Shown here: one piece after another, positions 17,723 to 28,900 of the stretch
Layout of the letters: every line of letters begins with the position of its first letter
Numbering within the stretch: position 1 is the first letter of the stretch
Origin: UBA1672 sp050633325
Lineage (GTDB): Bacteria > Pseudomonadota > Alphaproteobacteria > Micavibrionales > Micavibrionaceae
Reading direction: 5' to 3'
Assembly: GCA_050633325.1 (NCBI GenBank)
Contig: JBOEGH010000013.1
Span: 1-64,000 of the forward strand
DNA: 64,000 nt
The notes under the pieces: model-generated
The model's input: the letters and a program-made list of their open reading frames with translations, nothing else
Told to the model about the DNA's origin: nothing
The model's database searches: none
Position numbers and translations under genes: made by a program

Positions 17723-18487
17723 ATGAATTTTGTTAGATTAGCAGGGTTATCACTATGCCTTATTTCCTTCTCACATAATGCTAATGCTCAAAGTTGGTGG
17801 GATATCGCCAAGGACGTACTAAAAACCGAGACCGCACAAGACATAACAAAGTCAATCGGTGAGCAAACAAAAACAACACATCTGAACAATAACCAGATTA
17901 GCACAGGTTTACGCGAAGCTCTTCAAATAAGTACACAACATGTCGTTAAACAACTTGGCACAAAAAATGGCTTTAACACCGACCCCAAAATTCACATACC
18001 CCTACCAAGCACGCTTTCACGCGTAGACAGTGCGCTATCAACAATAGGCATGAACTCACTCACTGATGATTTGGAACTACGAATTAATCGTGCCGCTGAA
18101 ATGGCCACACCAAAGGCCAAAGAACTATTTATTGATGCAATTAAAAATATGACCATAAGTGATGCAAAGCAAATCTTAACCGGCCCAAATGATGCAGCCA
18201 CACAATATCTAAGGCGCGCAATGGGGGCAAAGCTAAGCAAAGAAATGTCACCTATAATTACTAGCGCTTTATCCAGCGCAGGAGCATATAAAGCATATGA
18301 CAGCGTCATGGGGCGATATGATCAGATACCCTTCATGCCGGACATAAAATCAAATATAAATAATTACGCCTTAGAAAAAACAATGGATGGTATTTTCTAC
18401 TATGTCGGCAAAGAAGAAGCCGCAATACGAGAAAACCCTGCCAAGCGCACAACTGATATCTTGAAACAAGTATTCTCATCACAATAA
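17723..18487 (+). CDS. DUF4197 domain-containing periplasmic protein
   Basis: A 254-residue protein with a Sec signal peptide cleaved near ANA-QS (residue 23). The mature part matches the DUF4197 pattern: a short WWD start, GLREALQISTQHVVKQL, the IPLPSTLSRVDSALSTIGM segment, and the later TQYLRRAMGAKLSKEM stretch. It is mostly helical. The family's function is not established. The next gene starts 49 bp downstream, and the gap holds a 7-bp hairpin (18498-18521) just before that gene's ribosome site, so the two may be co-transcribed. Confidence 0.8.
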   Translation: MNFVRLAGLSLCLISFSHNANAQSWWDIAKDVLKTETAQDITKSIGEQTKTTHLNNNQISTGLREALQISTQHVVKQLGTKNGFNTDPKIHIPLPSTLSRVDSALSTIGMNSLTDDLELRINRAAEMATPKAKELFIDAIKNMTISDAKQILTGPNDAATQYLRRAMGAKLSKEMSPIITSALSSAGAYKAYDSVMGRYDQIPFMPDIKSNINNYALEKTMDGIFYYVGKEEAAIRENPAKRTTDILKQVFSSQ

Positions 18488-18536
18488 CAACGATATCAAC
18501 CATTATTAAAGTAAAATGGTTAGATGGAGGCTATAA

Positions 18537-20036
18537 ATGAATTTAACCCTAAACGCAGCCATAGAGTTCATGATGATAATATTCATCACCTCCGCAATCG
18601 CTCTGACCATATTTATTGTCGTAATTTTTATTATCGATATAACACAAAATAAAGACGCAATAAGAAAGAACTACCCGGTATTAGGCCGCTTTAGAACTCT
18701 ATTCACCACATTAGGAGAGTTCTTCAGGCAGTATTTCTTCGCAATGGATCGTGAGGAAATGCCGTTCAACCGTGCAGAACGTGATTGGATTCATCACGCC
18801 GCAAAAGGTGAAGACAACACAGTGGCATTCGGATCAACTAAATCTTTAACGCCTTCGGGAACAACAATATTTGCCAACTGCCCTTTCCCTACACTTGAAA
18901 AAGATGCTGCACGCACAAAACCAATGACCATTGGGCCTTATTGCAAACACCCGTATGATGCACAATCATTCTTTAATATTTCGGCCATGAGCTACGGCTC
19001 GCTATCTTCTCCTGCGGTGCGCGCCCTTTCAGCAGGTGCAAAAACTGCAAGATGCTGGATAAACACAGGTGAAGGCGGACTATCCCCCCAACATTTGGAA
19101 GGTGGCGCAGATATAGTAATGCAAATCGGAACGGCCAAATATGGACTACGAAACAAAGATGGTCAAATGTGCGACAAAAAAATCAAAGAAGTAGCCGCAC
19201 ATAAACAAGTTAAAATGTTTGAAATCAAGCTATCCCAAGGTGCGAAACCCGGCAAAGGTGGAATACTGCCCGGAAGCAAGGTTACCCCCAATATTGCAAA
19301 AATACGTGGGATACCGGTTGGTGAAGACTCAATATCACCAAATCGTCACATAGAAATAAATTCCGTAGATGATTTATTAGACTTCATTGACCGCGTTCGC
19401 AGTGCGAGCGGAAAGCCCACAGGCTTTAAAAGCGTACTCGGTGGTTATGAATGGATTGAAGAAATGTGCCAAGAAATCCATAAACGCGGCGTTGAAAGCG
19501 CCCCCGACTTCATAACATTGGACAGTGGCGATGGCGGAACCGGTGCAGCACCAATGCCATTAATTGATAATGTAGGCTTACAAATAAAAGAGTCCCTACC
19601 AATGCTGTCTGATATATTACACAAATACGGATTAAGAGATCGTATCAAAATCGTAGCATCAGGAAAATTAGTAACCCCCGCAGAAGTAGCATGGGCAATA
19701 TGCACTGGTGCAGATTTCATAAATTCCGGACGTGGCTTTATGTTTTCATTAGGGTGCATACAAGCAATGAAATGCAATAAAAACACCTGCCCAACCGGAA
19801 TAACAACCCACAACAAAAGACTACAAAAAGGCCTAAACCCAAAGGATAAGGCAACAAAGGTGGCAAATTATTGCCTTAACCTTGTTCATGATGTTGAAGT
19901 TATCGCACACTCATGTGGCGTTAATGAGCCAAGAGGACTTCGCAGGAAACATATAAGAATAGTACAAAATAACGGGAACTCCATCCCGATGGATGAATTA
20001 TACCCAAGACCTGATGTCCTGAAACAATATAAATAA
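18537..20036 (+). CDS. Membrane-anchored FMN-binding glutamate synthase-related protein
   Basis: A 499-residue protein with one or two N-terminal membrane segments (residues 5-35) followed by a glutamate-synthase-like FMN barrel. It has MSYGSLSSPAVRALS, GEGGLSPQH, the phosphate-binding DSGDGGTGAAPM, and CNKNTCPTGITT, part of the [3Fe-4S] cysteine set of GltB. There is no amidotransferase domain and no NAD(P)H subunit beside it, so it is not an ordinary GltBD enzyme. The family is widespread as a stand-alone membrane protein of unknown reaction. TGGAGG at 18525-18530 supports the start. Confidence 0.82.
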   Translation: MNLTLNAAIEFMMIIFITSAIALTIFIVVIFIIDITQNKDAIRKNYPVLGRFRTLFTTLGEFFRQYFFAMDREEMPFNRAERDWIHHAAKGEDNTVAFGSTKSLTPSGTTIFANCPFPTLEKDAARTKPMTIGPYCKHPYDAQSFFNISAMSYGSLSSPAVRALSAGAKTARCWINTGEGGLSPQHLEGGADIVMQIGTAKYGLRNKDGQMCDKKIKEVAAHKQVKMFEIKLSQGAKPGKGGILPGSKVTPNIAKIRGIPVGEDSISPNRHIEINSVDDLLDFIDRVRSASGKPTGFKSVLGGYEWIEEMCQEIHKRGVESAPDFITLDSGDGGTGAAPMPLIDNVGLQIKESLPMLSDILHKYGLRDRIKIVASGKLVTPAEVAWAICTGADFINSGRGFMFSLGCIQAMKCNKNTCPTGITTHNKRLQKGLNPKDKATKVANYCLNLVHDVEVIAHSCGVNEPRGLRRKHIRIVQNNGNSIPMDELYPRPDVLKQYK

Positions 20037-20054
20037 AGCGCGCTTCTAAGAAGT

Positions 20055-21425
20055 CTACAAAGAACCGCCCAAACTTAGATGCAGATTAACACGCTGATCC
20101 AGCAGTTCCCTTTGTGCCCTAACTCTATCAATATTAGCGGTAATAGTTGAACGCTTTATCTGCAACAGGTCAAGAAGCTCTACCTCTCCTGCTTTAAATC
20201 TTTCATCTGCTATGTCTTCTGCAGATTTAGAGCTTTCATAAGCTTTTTCAAGGTTTCCCCCTCTAACTCTATACAGACCCTCATTAGAAAGAAATGTTTC
20301 AACCTCTGAAAATGCACCTAACGCCGTTTCTTTATATTTAGAAATAGCAAATTTTTGCTCCGCAGTTTGAATATCAATATCCGCATTCAGCCTGCCCGCA
20401 TTAAATATTGGAAACAAAACGCTACCAACCGTATTCCATATAACGTTACGCGGATCAGTAAGGTTTGTAAGATGATCCGAGCTCCCCCCTAAAGATCCAG
20501 TCAAAGAAATAGCCGGTAGCTTAGCTGCACGCGCCTCCTCCAATCTGTTAAATGCCGCGGCAACTCTGCGCTCAGACGCTCTGACATCAGGGCGTCTTTC
20601 TAATATCTCAGATGGCAACCCAACAGGAACAAGCGCAGGCATTACAGGAAACTCTTTACCAATATCAGTATTGGCCGCGGGATATCTGCCAAGCAATATT
20701 TCCAAACTACGCATCGCGCCTAAATATGCACTTTTAGCATTCTGCACAGATACTGCAGCTTTCGCTATATCTGCATTAACCAAATGAACATCTTGTAATG
20801 ACACCAAGCCCTCCTGATAGAAGGATTCAGTAACATCCAAAGTTTCAAGCAGATTTTTCTCAAAGACCATCGCAAGATCAAGTTGCTTACCCGTTTCTAC
20901 TACCAAGAAATATGCCTTAGCGGTCTGAGCAATCAATGATTGCCTTGCAGCAACATAATCACCCTCGGCAGCATAATAATCATATACAGAGGCTCTCATA
21001 CCTGACCTTATACGTCCCCAAACATCGGCCTCCCAACTGATGTCCAATGAAACACCATACTGGCTAACCGCATCATCGCTTGTATCTGAATTACCATTAC
21101 GACCGATTTTAGCATTCAGGTCCAAAACAGGCATAAGATCTGCCCCTGCTCGCTTTGCCTGAGCAACAGCCTTATCCAAGTCTGCGGCCGCAGACTGAAG
21201 ATTATTGTTATGCAACAAAGCCTGCGAAACCAGTAAAATTAATTTAGGGTCATCAAAAGACTTAATCCACCCTCCTCCGCTATATTCACCGGGAACAACA
21301 TTTTCTGATACCCAACCATCATACGGCATAACATCGATTTGAGGGGTGGTGTAGTCTTCTCTCATACAACCAGACAAAGCCGAACAAGCACATAAGGCCA
21401 ATACTATATGATTACATTTCGTCAT
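20055..21425 (-). CDS. Outer-membrane efflux lipoprotein, NodT/OprM family
   Basis: TolC-like exit duct of an RND pump, 456 residues. A lipoprotein signal with lipobox LSGC places the acylated Cys at residue 20. Two OEP repeats follow, rich in Ala, Gln and Leu heptads; the segment LPSEILERRPDVRASERR is diagnostic of NodT-type channels. ATG 21425 is chosen because GAGG lies 9 bp upstream; an in-frame ATG at 21440 is the alternative. It overlaps the end of the pump gene and is the third gene of the efflux operon. Confidence 0.92.
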   Translation of the reverse strand: MTKCNHIVLALCACSALSGCMREDYTTPQIDVMPYDGWVSENVVPGEYSGGGWIKSFDDPKLILLVSQALLHNNNLQSAAADLDKAVAQAKRAGADLMPVLDLNAKIGRNGNSDTSDDAVSQYGVSLDISWEADVWGRIRSGMRASVYDYYAAEGDYVAARQSLIAQTAKAYFLVVETGKQLDLAMVFEKNLLETLDVTESFYQEGLVSLQDVHLVNADIAKAAVSVQNAKSAYLGAMRSLEILLGRYPAANTDIGKEFPVMPALVPVGLPSEILERRPDVRASERRVAAAFNRLEEARAAKLPAISLTGSLGGSSDHLTNLTDPRNVIWNTVGSVLFPIFNAGRLNADIDIQTAEQKFAISKYKETALGAFSEVETFLSNEGLYRVRGGNLEKAYESSKSAEDIADERFKAGEVELLDLLQIKRSTITANIDRVRAQRELLDQRVNLHLSLGGSL

Positions 21426-24400
21426 AGGACTTAGCCTCATCTTTACTTGATAGAATGTTTCTAATAGAAAATGTGTCCCCTAGCACCAACATACAAGGAG
21501 TTAACACCAACGTCAAAACAGTTGCAAAAGCCAAACCACCGGCAATCGCACTAGATAGCTGTATCCACCATTGCATTGATGGAGCACCAAATGAAATATC
21601 TTGATTTACAAAATCAAGATTCACAGCAAAGACCATTGGTAACAAACCAAGAATTGTTGTTACAGATGTCAACAAAACCGGACGCATTCTTTGTGCAGCG
21701 GTACGAAGCACAGCCTCAACAGCAGGAAGCCCCTTAGACTTAAGATCATTATAAGTATCAATAAGAATAATGTTATTATTAACAACGATGCCTGCAAGCG
21801 CAATAACGCCGATACCGCTCATAACAATACCAAAAGGATTGCCGCTAATCAACAAACCGAGAAAAACCCCGGCCGTTGAAAAAACAATAGCACTCAACAC
21901 CAAAAACACCTGATAGAAGTTATTAAACTGCGTAAGAAGAATTGTAGTCATCATGAATATTGCAACAAGGAAAGCACTAGATAAAAAATCACCAGCCTCT
22001 TTCTGATCCTCATCTTGCCCTTTAAAGTATACCCTTACATCTGGATCAACCACACTATTTGCAACGGCTTCCTTTAATAGCTGAACTTGTTTATCAACGA
22101 GCAGCCCCTCTCCCACATCTGCCTTAACGGTCATGACACGACGGCTGTCAGTTCTGTTAATGTTACCTGTTTTCTGCGCTGTTTCAAACTCAATGAAATT
22201 ATCTACAGGAATATGACCAACTGATGTCGGAACTCGTAGCTGCATCAAACTCTCTAGGCTTCTCTCATCATGCCCAAAACGCAACCTAATATCCAATTCT
22301 TCATCCGCATCATCAGGCTGATATTCGGCTAGCTTAAGGCCGGTAGTTAGCATCTGAACAGCACTTCCCAATGTTGAAACGTCAGCACCATATCTAGCAG
22401 CCTTCTCTCTGTCTATTTCCATTCTCCATTCTATACCCGGCAATGGCCTGTCATCTTCGACATCAATAAATCCGCCAATATCTCCCATTAAATCAATTAT
22501 ATTTTGCGCACCGGCAGAAAGCTTCTCAGCACTATAAGACCTTACCTCCACCTCTACAGGTTTACCAGATGATGGCCCGGACTCAGCCTTGCGAACTTGT
22601 ATCTTAACCCCTGCCACATCACTTAAGCGATCTCTGACAGTTTCAATAATCTTAGAAGCAGGAGGACGCAAACGCCAATTTATAAATTCCAACTGTATAA
22701 CCCCGATAACATCACTTGGCATGTCATGCTGCCTGGTACCACCACCGAAAGTACGTGAATAAATCGATTTAAAAACATCCATGTCTAACAAACGACTTTC
22801 CACACGCTTTACTAAATCATCTCTTTCGTAAACCGATAAATCACCACGTGCTTGAACCTGAACCTGTATGAAATCTGGTTCAATGTCAGGGAAAAACTCA
22901 ACCCCCTTACCAAACATAAGAAATGCTGTAATAGAAGATCCAATAAAAAGAATTGCAACAAAAAGAACTATTCCCGGACGGCGCAACAACCCTTCTAAAA
23001 ACCTAAGGTATCGTCCTGTATATCCTTTAACATCGGCCAAATCACCATCTTCTGCTGCTCTAATAGCCTCAAGGCTACTGGTATCATCAACCGTTTTACT
23101 ACCAATGACACCACCTAAGACAGGAACAAATAACAACGCCATAAATAACGACGCAACCAATGTGCATAATACAGTTACAGGCAGAAACTTCATAAACTCA
23201 CCAACCATACCCGGCCAAAACAAAAGGGGTGCGAATACAACTAATGTTGTTGCCGTAGATGCAATAATAGGCCATGCCATACGTTTTGCTGCGAATGCAA
23301 ACGCTTCTTTACGATCAAGCCCCTCACCTATCTTCCTGTCCGCGAGTTCAATAGTAACAATCGCACCATCGACCAACATACCAACGACCAGAATAAGGCT
23401 AAACAATACAACAATATTAATTGTCATACCCATCCAATAGATAACGAGAATACCCGCCAAGAAAGAACCCGGTATAGCCATACCAACAAGCAGCGCAGAA
23501 CGCACACCTAGTACAGATATTATAACAATCATAACCAAAACAACGGCGAATATAACGTTATTTTGCAAATCTTTTAACATATCGCGGATACTAACAGACT
23601 TATCCTGCATCAATGTCACATCCAACGTCTCGGGCCAGTTTTCACTTTCCTCTTCGACTATCTGACGGACTGCCTCAACTGTTTCGATAATATTCGCACC
23701 CAAGCGTTTCGAAATATCAAGGACAACCGCGCGCTCCCCGCCCATTCTGGCGAAACCTTCAGGGTCTTTGAATGTTCGACGAACATACACAGCATCTTTA
23801 AGCGTAACAACAGTTTCACCATCCACCTTAAACGGTAAACTCATAATATCTGTAATACTCTCAATGACACCAGGTACTTTCACAACCATACGCCCAGAAC
23901 CCGTATCCAAAGCACCGGCTGCGACAAGCCTATTATTATTTTGTACCAACGAAGAAACGTCTTGAAAGCTTATATTGTAACTCTCCATAAATGTGGGATC
24001 CACAACGACCTCCACCATTTCCTCTCTATCACCACCTATTTCCGCCTCTAAAACACCGGAAAGGGCTTCAATTCTATCTTGTAAATTCTGCGCTACACTT
24101 ATCAGCTGCCTCTCTGGAATCGACCCCGACAAAGCAATACTTAAAACCGGAAACAAAGCAACATTAAGCTCAATAACGCGTGGCTCATCTGTATCAGGTG
24201 GTAATTCTGATTTTGCCAAATCAACCTTTTCCCTGATATCTAACAATGCCTCATCCGCATCAAAACCTGCGCTAAACTCCAAAATAACAGAAGCATGTCC
24301 CTCACCCGCAGTTGCGCGCATTTCCTTCAATCCTTCAAGTGACTGAAGTTCCTTTTCCATTGGGCGCACCAACAGACGCTCAGCATCCTCCGGAGCAATA

Positions 24401-24558
24401 CCCTCATGCGTCATTGAAACATAAAATGTCGGGATAGGAATATCTGGTTCAGATTCTTTTGGAATATCAATATACGCGACAACACCTGCCACTAATATCA
24501 TAAATAATATTAAAAGAACCACACGAGAGCGACTAAACGCAGCATCAATCACTTTCAT
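21412..24558 (-). CDS. RND-family efflux pump inner-membrane permease
   Basis: Proton-driven multidrug-type pump of 1048 residues with the RND plan: one N-terminal membrane helix, a large periplasmic loop, six helices, a second loop and five more helices. PKESEPDIPIPTF after the first helix and LILVVGMLVDGAIVTIE in helix 4 (with Asp for proton relay) are visible. It resembles the group of short RND pumps near MdtB/TriC-like sequences rather than metal pumps. ATG 24558 follows AGGTGG by 5 bp; a GTG at 24567 is also in frame. It overlaps the adaptor gene by 14 bp. Substrate unknown. Confidence 0.94.
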   Translation of the reverse strand: MKVIDAAFSRSRVVLLILFMILVAGVVAYIDIPKESEPDIPIPTFYVSMTHEGIAPEDAERLLVRPMEKELQSLEGLKEMRATAGEGHASVILEFSAGFDADEALLDIREKVDLAKSELPPDTDEPRVIELNVALFPVLSIALSGSIPERQLISVAQNLQDRIEALSGVLEAEIGGDREEMVEVVVDPTFMESYNISFQDVSSLVQNNNRLVAAGALDTGSGRMVVKVPGVIESITDIMSLPFKVDGETVVTLKDAVYVRRTFKDPEGFARMGGERAVVLDISKRLGANIIETVEAVRQIVEEESENWPETLDVTLMQDKSVSIRDMLKDLQNNVIFAVVLVMIVIISVLGVRSALLVGMAIPGSFLAGILVIYWMGMTINIVVLFSLILVVGMLVDGAIVTIELADRKIGEGLDRKEAFAFAAKRMAWPIIASTATTLVVFAPLLFWPGMVGEFMKFLPVTVLCTLVASLFMALLFVPVLGGVIGSKTVDDTSSLEAIRAAEDGDLADVKGYTGRYLRFLEGLLRRPGIVLFVAILFIGSSITAFLMFGKGVEFFPDIEPDFIQVQVQARGDLSVYERDDLVKRVESRLLDMDVFKSIYSRTFGGGTRQHDMPSDVIGVIQLEFINWRLRPPASKIIETVRDRLSDVAGVKIQVRKAESGPSSGKPVEVEVRSYSAEKLSAGAQNIIDLMGDIGGFIDVEDDRPLPGIEWRMEIDREKAARYGADVSTLGSAVQMLTTGLKLAEYQPDDADEELDIRLRFGHDERSLESLMQLRVPTSVGHIPVDNFIEFETAQKTGNINRTDSRRVMTVKADVGEGLLVDKQVQLLKEAVANSVVDPDVRVYFKGQDEDQKEAGDFLSSAFLVAIFMMTTILLTQFNNFYQVFLVLSAIVFSTAGVFLGLLISGNPFGIVMSGIGVIALAGIVVNNNIILIDTYNDLKSKGLPAVEAVLRTAAQRMRPVLLTSVTTILGLLPMVFAVNLDFVNQDISFGAPSMQWWIQLSSAIAGGLAFATVLTLVLTPCMLVLGDTFSIRNILSSKDEAKSYDEM

Positions 24559-25684
24559 TACTGCCACCTAACTCATCTCCTTTAGGAGGATTTGCACCCT
24601 GCCCCAAAGAAACAGACCCTTTCTTAGCTTCAACAAATGACACCTTGTCATTTTCAACAACAAATCCCTGACCGTTAACAATTATTGTCGCCTGATCAGG
24701 CAAACCGGTTATATGAACCCCGCTTGGGTTTGAGCTAACTATTTTAACAGGGTGAAAAGAAACAATGCCGTTATCATCAACAGTCTTAACCCCGATCACA
24801 CCATTTATATCAAGCGTTAATAAGGCCGTAGAGACAAAATGCGCCATCACACCTTTCTTAGGGATACGAACAGTTGCACTAGTACCGGAAGGCAATCCAT
24901 CAGGATTAGGAATTGCGATCTCCATTCGAAAAGTTCTTGTCGTCTGCTCCGCTCTCGGAGCAATAAACCTAATTGTTCCTAGCTTATTTTCACCGGTTAC
25001 CATCGCCACTTCAGCTCTACCACCGACCTGAACATTGCTGATCTCATGCTGTGGTATATAAACAGACACGATCAACGGATCATTATCGACAATTGTAAAA
25101 GCTTTATCACCGACACTAACGTAATCACCTTGCTCTACGTGTTGAGTATCAATAACACCATCAAAAGGAGAAACGATATTAGTGTGCTCAATATCCAAAG
25201 AAATATTCTTCCCCACAGCCTGAGCAGCCCTTAAAGTTGACAAAGTTTCATCAACCCTGCTTTCCGCAGTATATCCTTTTTTACCCAGCTTTTTCGCAGA
25301 GTCATATTTACTTTTAGCTTCGGCAATCTTTGCATTTGCTTCGTCCAACTTAACCTTACGGTCATTCATATCTATCTTCGCCAAAAGATCGCCACCCTTA
25401 ACAGCGTGGCCTTCCTTCATCAAAATATCATGAACTGCACCAGAAGTCTCAACGCGCAAATCAACAACTCTATCCGGAACTACATGGCCTTGGGCAATCA
25501 CATTGCTAACAATTTTTTTTGCTGTTTGCTTGCGTACTTCGACAACGATTTTTTTCGCCGCCCCATCGGCTCCATCCTGCTTAGATACAATCGCAGGATC
25601 ATTACTACCAAACATCATCCCTGATCCCATCCAGACCACTATAGAAACAGTAACACCTAAAGCGATTACATGTGATTTTTTCAT
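24545..25684 (-). CDS. RND efflux periplasmic adaptor (membrane fusion protein)
   Basis: Links the pump to the outer-membrane channel. The 379-residue protein has a single N-terminal membrane anchor (residues 5-25), a lipoyl half-motif VHDILMKEGHAVKGGDLLAKID, a helical hairpin of about 75 residues, the second lipoyl half IVSPFDGVIDTQHVEQGDYVSVG, and a beta-barrel region. It is the first gene of the adaptor-pump-channel operon. No regulator gene is next to it; the 266-bp upstream region, shared with the giant surface-protein gene, shows no obvious operator. Confidence 0.93.
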   Translation of the reverse strand: MKKSHVIALGVTVSIVVWMGSGMMFGSNDPAIVSKQDGADGAAKKIVVEVRKQTAKKIVSNVIAQGHVVPDRVVDLRVETSGAVHDILMKEGHAVKGGDLLAKIDMNDRKVKLDEANAKIAEAKSKYDSAKKLGKKGYTAESRVDETLSTLRAAQAVGKNISLDIEHTNIVSPFDGVIDTQHVEQGDYVSVGDKAFTIVDNDPLIVSVYIPQHEISNVQVGGRAEVAMVTGENKLGTIRFIAPRAEQTTRTFRMEIAIPNPDGLPSGTSATVRIPKKGVMAHFVSTALLTLDINGVIGVKTVDDNGIVSFHPVKIVSSNPSGVHITGLPDQATIIVNGQGFVVENDKVSFVEAKKGSVSLGQGANPPKGDELGGSNESD

Positions 25685-25950
25685 TTATTTACCTTGCCAT
25701 TTCCAAACAGGATTATTCTAAAAATATATATTACATCAAACACAAAAACAGAATATCTGAGATATTCAACAAACAAATATCCAACAAGGACATAAACCAC
25801 ATAATACAAGCATATTTCAACCAAAATACTGTGCATAACCCGACAAAAAACATTAACAACGAATGAATGACCGAATCATATCGCATACAATAACACTCAA
25901 CTCACCTGCCCACTCTCCGTGGCCATCTCAATTTTCAAGGTTGAAATAAC

Positions 25951-28900
25951 ATGCTAAATAAATGGTTCAAGTTACGTTTTATGAACGGCCTCCTACTCTT
26001 CATGACTGTTGTATTACACAGCAATATGGCCTTAGCAGGGTTAGGCGCATCCGTAACTTTGGTGACCGGACAACCGACATCTATCAACCCAAGCGAGGTA
26101 ACACAGCTTGAGATAACATTATCAAACAACAATACAGTGGCACCAATAAATAATGTAGCATTCTCAAACCTATTACCGGGAGTTCTTCCAAATGGGCTTA
26201 AGGTATCTGGTGTCGCGACATATAATTGTACTGACCCGTCAATACCATCCACATCACCAGGTATTGGAACACTCACCGCTACGGATGGTACACAAACAAT
26301 ATCACTAACTGGTGGTACTATTCCTGCTCGCGATGCCGGTAGCTCTACTGACGGAACATGTACAATAATAATACCAGTAACTGCGGGAACATCCACTGGA
26401 AACTCTGCTACTTACAATTACGAGATCGCTAATGGAGCAGTAACCGGAAATGACGGTGCTCCCGTTGCCAATAGTGGTTCAGTAAATCAAAGTGTGAATG
26501 TATTAAGTATTCCTGTCCCAACAATCGACAAGGCATTTGGGAGCTCAACACTTACCTTGGGTGGTGCATCCACTGCCCTGACAATAGTTATAAACAACCC
26601 AAGTGTTGTTGATTTGACTGGCGTTGATATAACTGACAACTTTCCGACCTTGGGCGGTGATGGTGTGCTTATAAAAGTTGCAACACCACCTAATGCCACA
26701 TCAACATGTACAGGTGGGGGAACTCCCGCAACATTTACCCCGGTTGCGGATGCGGTTTCGGTAACTGCAACATCTGCGACTATCACTGCGGGTGAGTCAT
26801 GTACAATTACAGTTGATGTGGTGGCTCGCCACACTAATGGGGCCTACTTAACAAGCTCTGTAAGCAACACAATTAACGGTGCCTCTGATTTTAGTAGTGA
26901 TATGGGCATGATACCATCTAATGTATCAGCCTCAGTAAGGACTCTTTCACCATTAACAATAAACAAGTCATTTAATAATTCCGCTATTGCCAGTAGCGAA
27001 ACGGACACATTTCAAGTCACCTTCTCAAACACCGGTGATTCAGATATTGTTATCAACTCCTTCACGGACAGTCCTATAGATGGTGTTGGCGATCTGGCTT
27101 ATGGCTTAAAGACCACGGGCGTTCCATCAATGACATGTTCAGGCGCAGGGGTTGCGGGAACATTTGCGCGCACAGTTAATGATCTTGGGGTGACACAAAC
27201 AGGTAACTCCACAGTCGCTGCAGGCGAAACATGTACGTTGACAACCAGTTTCATTGCCACATCACAAACACCAAACGTGCCCAGATCGTTTACAAACACA
27301 ATTACCCAAGGATCCGTTGGAACAACATCACCTGACATAATTTCAGAGTCTGCTTCTGCGTCAATATTAGTATCAGATGAACTTCGAATATTAAAATCAG
27401 TGACCCCTACTAGCCCTGCTCCGGGAAGCCCAGTCAGGTATACTGTTACTGTTCAAAACTGGTCTAGCTCTGCCATCAACAATATAGAGACAGCAGATAC
27501 TTTAACTAACGGGCAAACATTCCTAACGGGGACTATTGGCGGCATAGATTATACACCAACCCTTTCCGGTACTAACTGTGTCGGATTAACTGTGCCTACT
27601 GCGACTGGTGCATCCAGTGTGTCATTGACTATCGGCACATTGCCTGCCCGAACAGGATCGGCATCCCCGGGAAGTTGTAATATTACATTTTGGAGTATGA
27701 CAGACCCAGGCGCAGCAGCAGCGTCAGCAGTAACAAACGTGCTAAATGCCGGGGACGTTTGTTATGGTGGTGGTGGGACATGTAACGGTGCGGCATCACA
27801 AACCACATCATCGAGTATTAATTCAATCACCCTTGGTGTCGAAAAATCATTTTCACCTGCAGGGCCGTTGGCGGAAAACAGTGTTTCCACAATGACTTTT
27901 CTGTTTAAAAACAACTCTGTAAACCCTATTACTGCGACAAGCTTAAGCGACACTCTTCCTGCTGCAAATTCAGGAACAGGGCAGTTAAGGATTGCTACTC
28001 CGCCCAATGCCGCTACCACATGTGCAGGGGGTGTAATAAATGCAGTTGCGAACTCAACATCCATCACTATGAATGGTGCGACTATACCTGCGCGCGCAAG
28101 TAATGGAGAGGGAGCGTCAGGTGAGTGTCTATTGCAAGTTGATGTGGTTGCTGCGGCCGGAATATATGAGAACACCGCAACAACATCAGGTACTCAAACG
28201 CATGCAGATGGTAATTCTGTGGGTATAGGGCCAATAAATTCTAACACCGAGAATATAACATATACATCATCATTATCTGCAACCAAGGCTTTTGCACCGA
28301 CGAGCGTTTCATCAGGCGGTAAATCAACGGTAACAATACGCCTTTCAAACGGCGGTAACACACCTTTAACCGGAATAAGCGTAACAGACCCTTTGCCAAC
28401 AGGTATGGTTCTTGCCAATCCTGTTAACACACAAAGCACCTGCGCTGGATCACCATCATTCACGGCTGTATCAGGGGCAAGCTCAATATCAATATCAGAT
28501 GCACAAATGTCGGCGAATGGTACTTGTGATATTTTATTTGACGTTGTAGCAACAGGAAATTCAAACTGGGTGAACACAATTCCGGCAGGAAACATTACTG
28601 CCGACGGTGGGGTTGAAACACAAACAGCAGTGGTAGGTACATTAAACTTTAATGCCCCAACCAGCCTGACAGTCGCAAAAGCTACAAACCCAAGTACATT
28701 AACATTTCCCGGGCAGACCAGTATGCTAACGGTAACGGTAACTAATGGTACAGACGACGTTACCAATTTATCATTTACCGATTACTTTACAGCAGACGGA
28801 ACATCAGGCGCAGCAGCAAACGGAATGCGTATAGCATCCACGCCGAACGCAAGTACAACATGTTCAGGCGGAACTGTGACAGCCACACCAAACGCAACGT

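Noticed and set aside
28194..28766. 190-codon minus-strand reading frame inside the giant repeat gene
   Set aside because: Lies wholly inside a strongly supported coding region; low-complexity Thr/Val product caused by the repeat composition.
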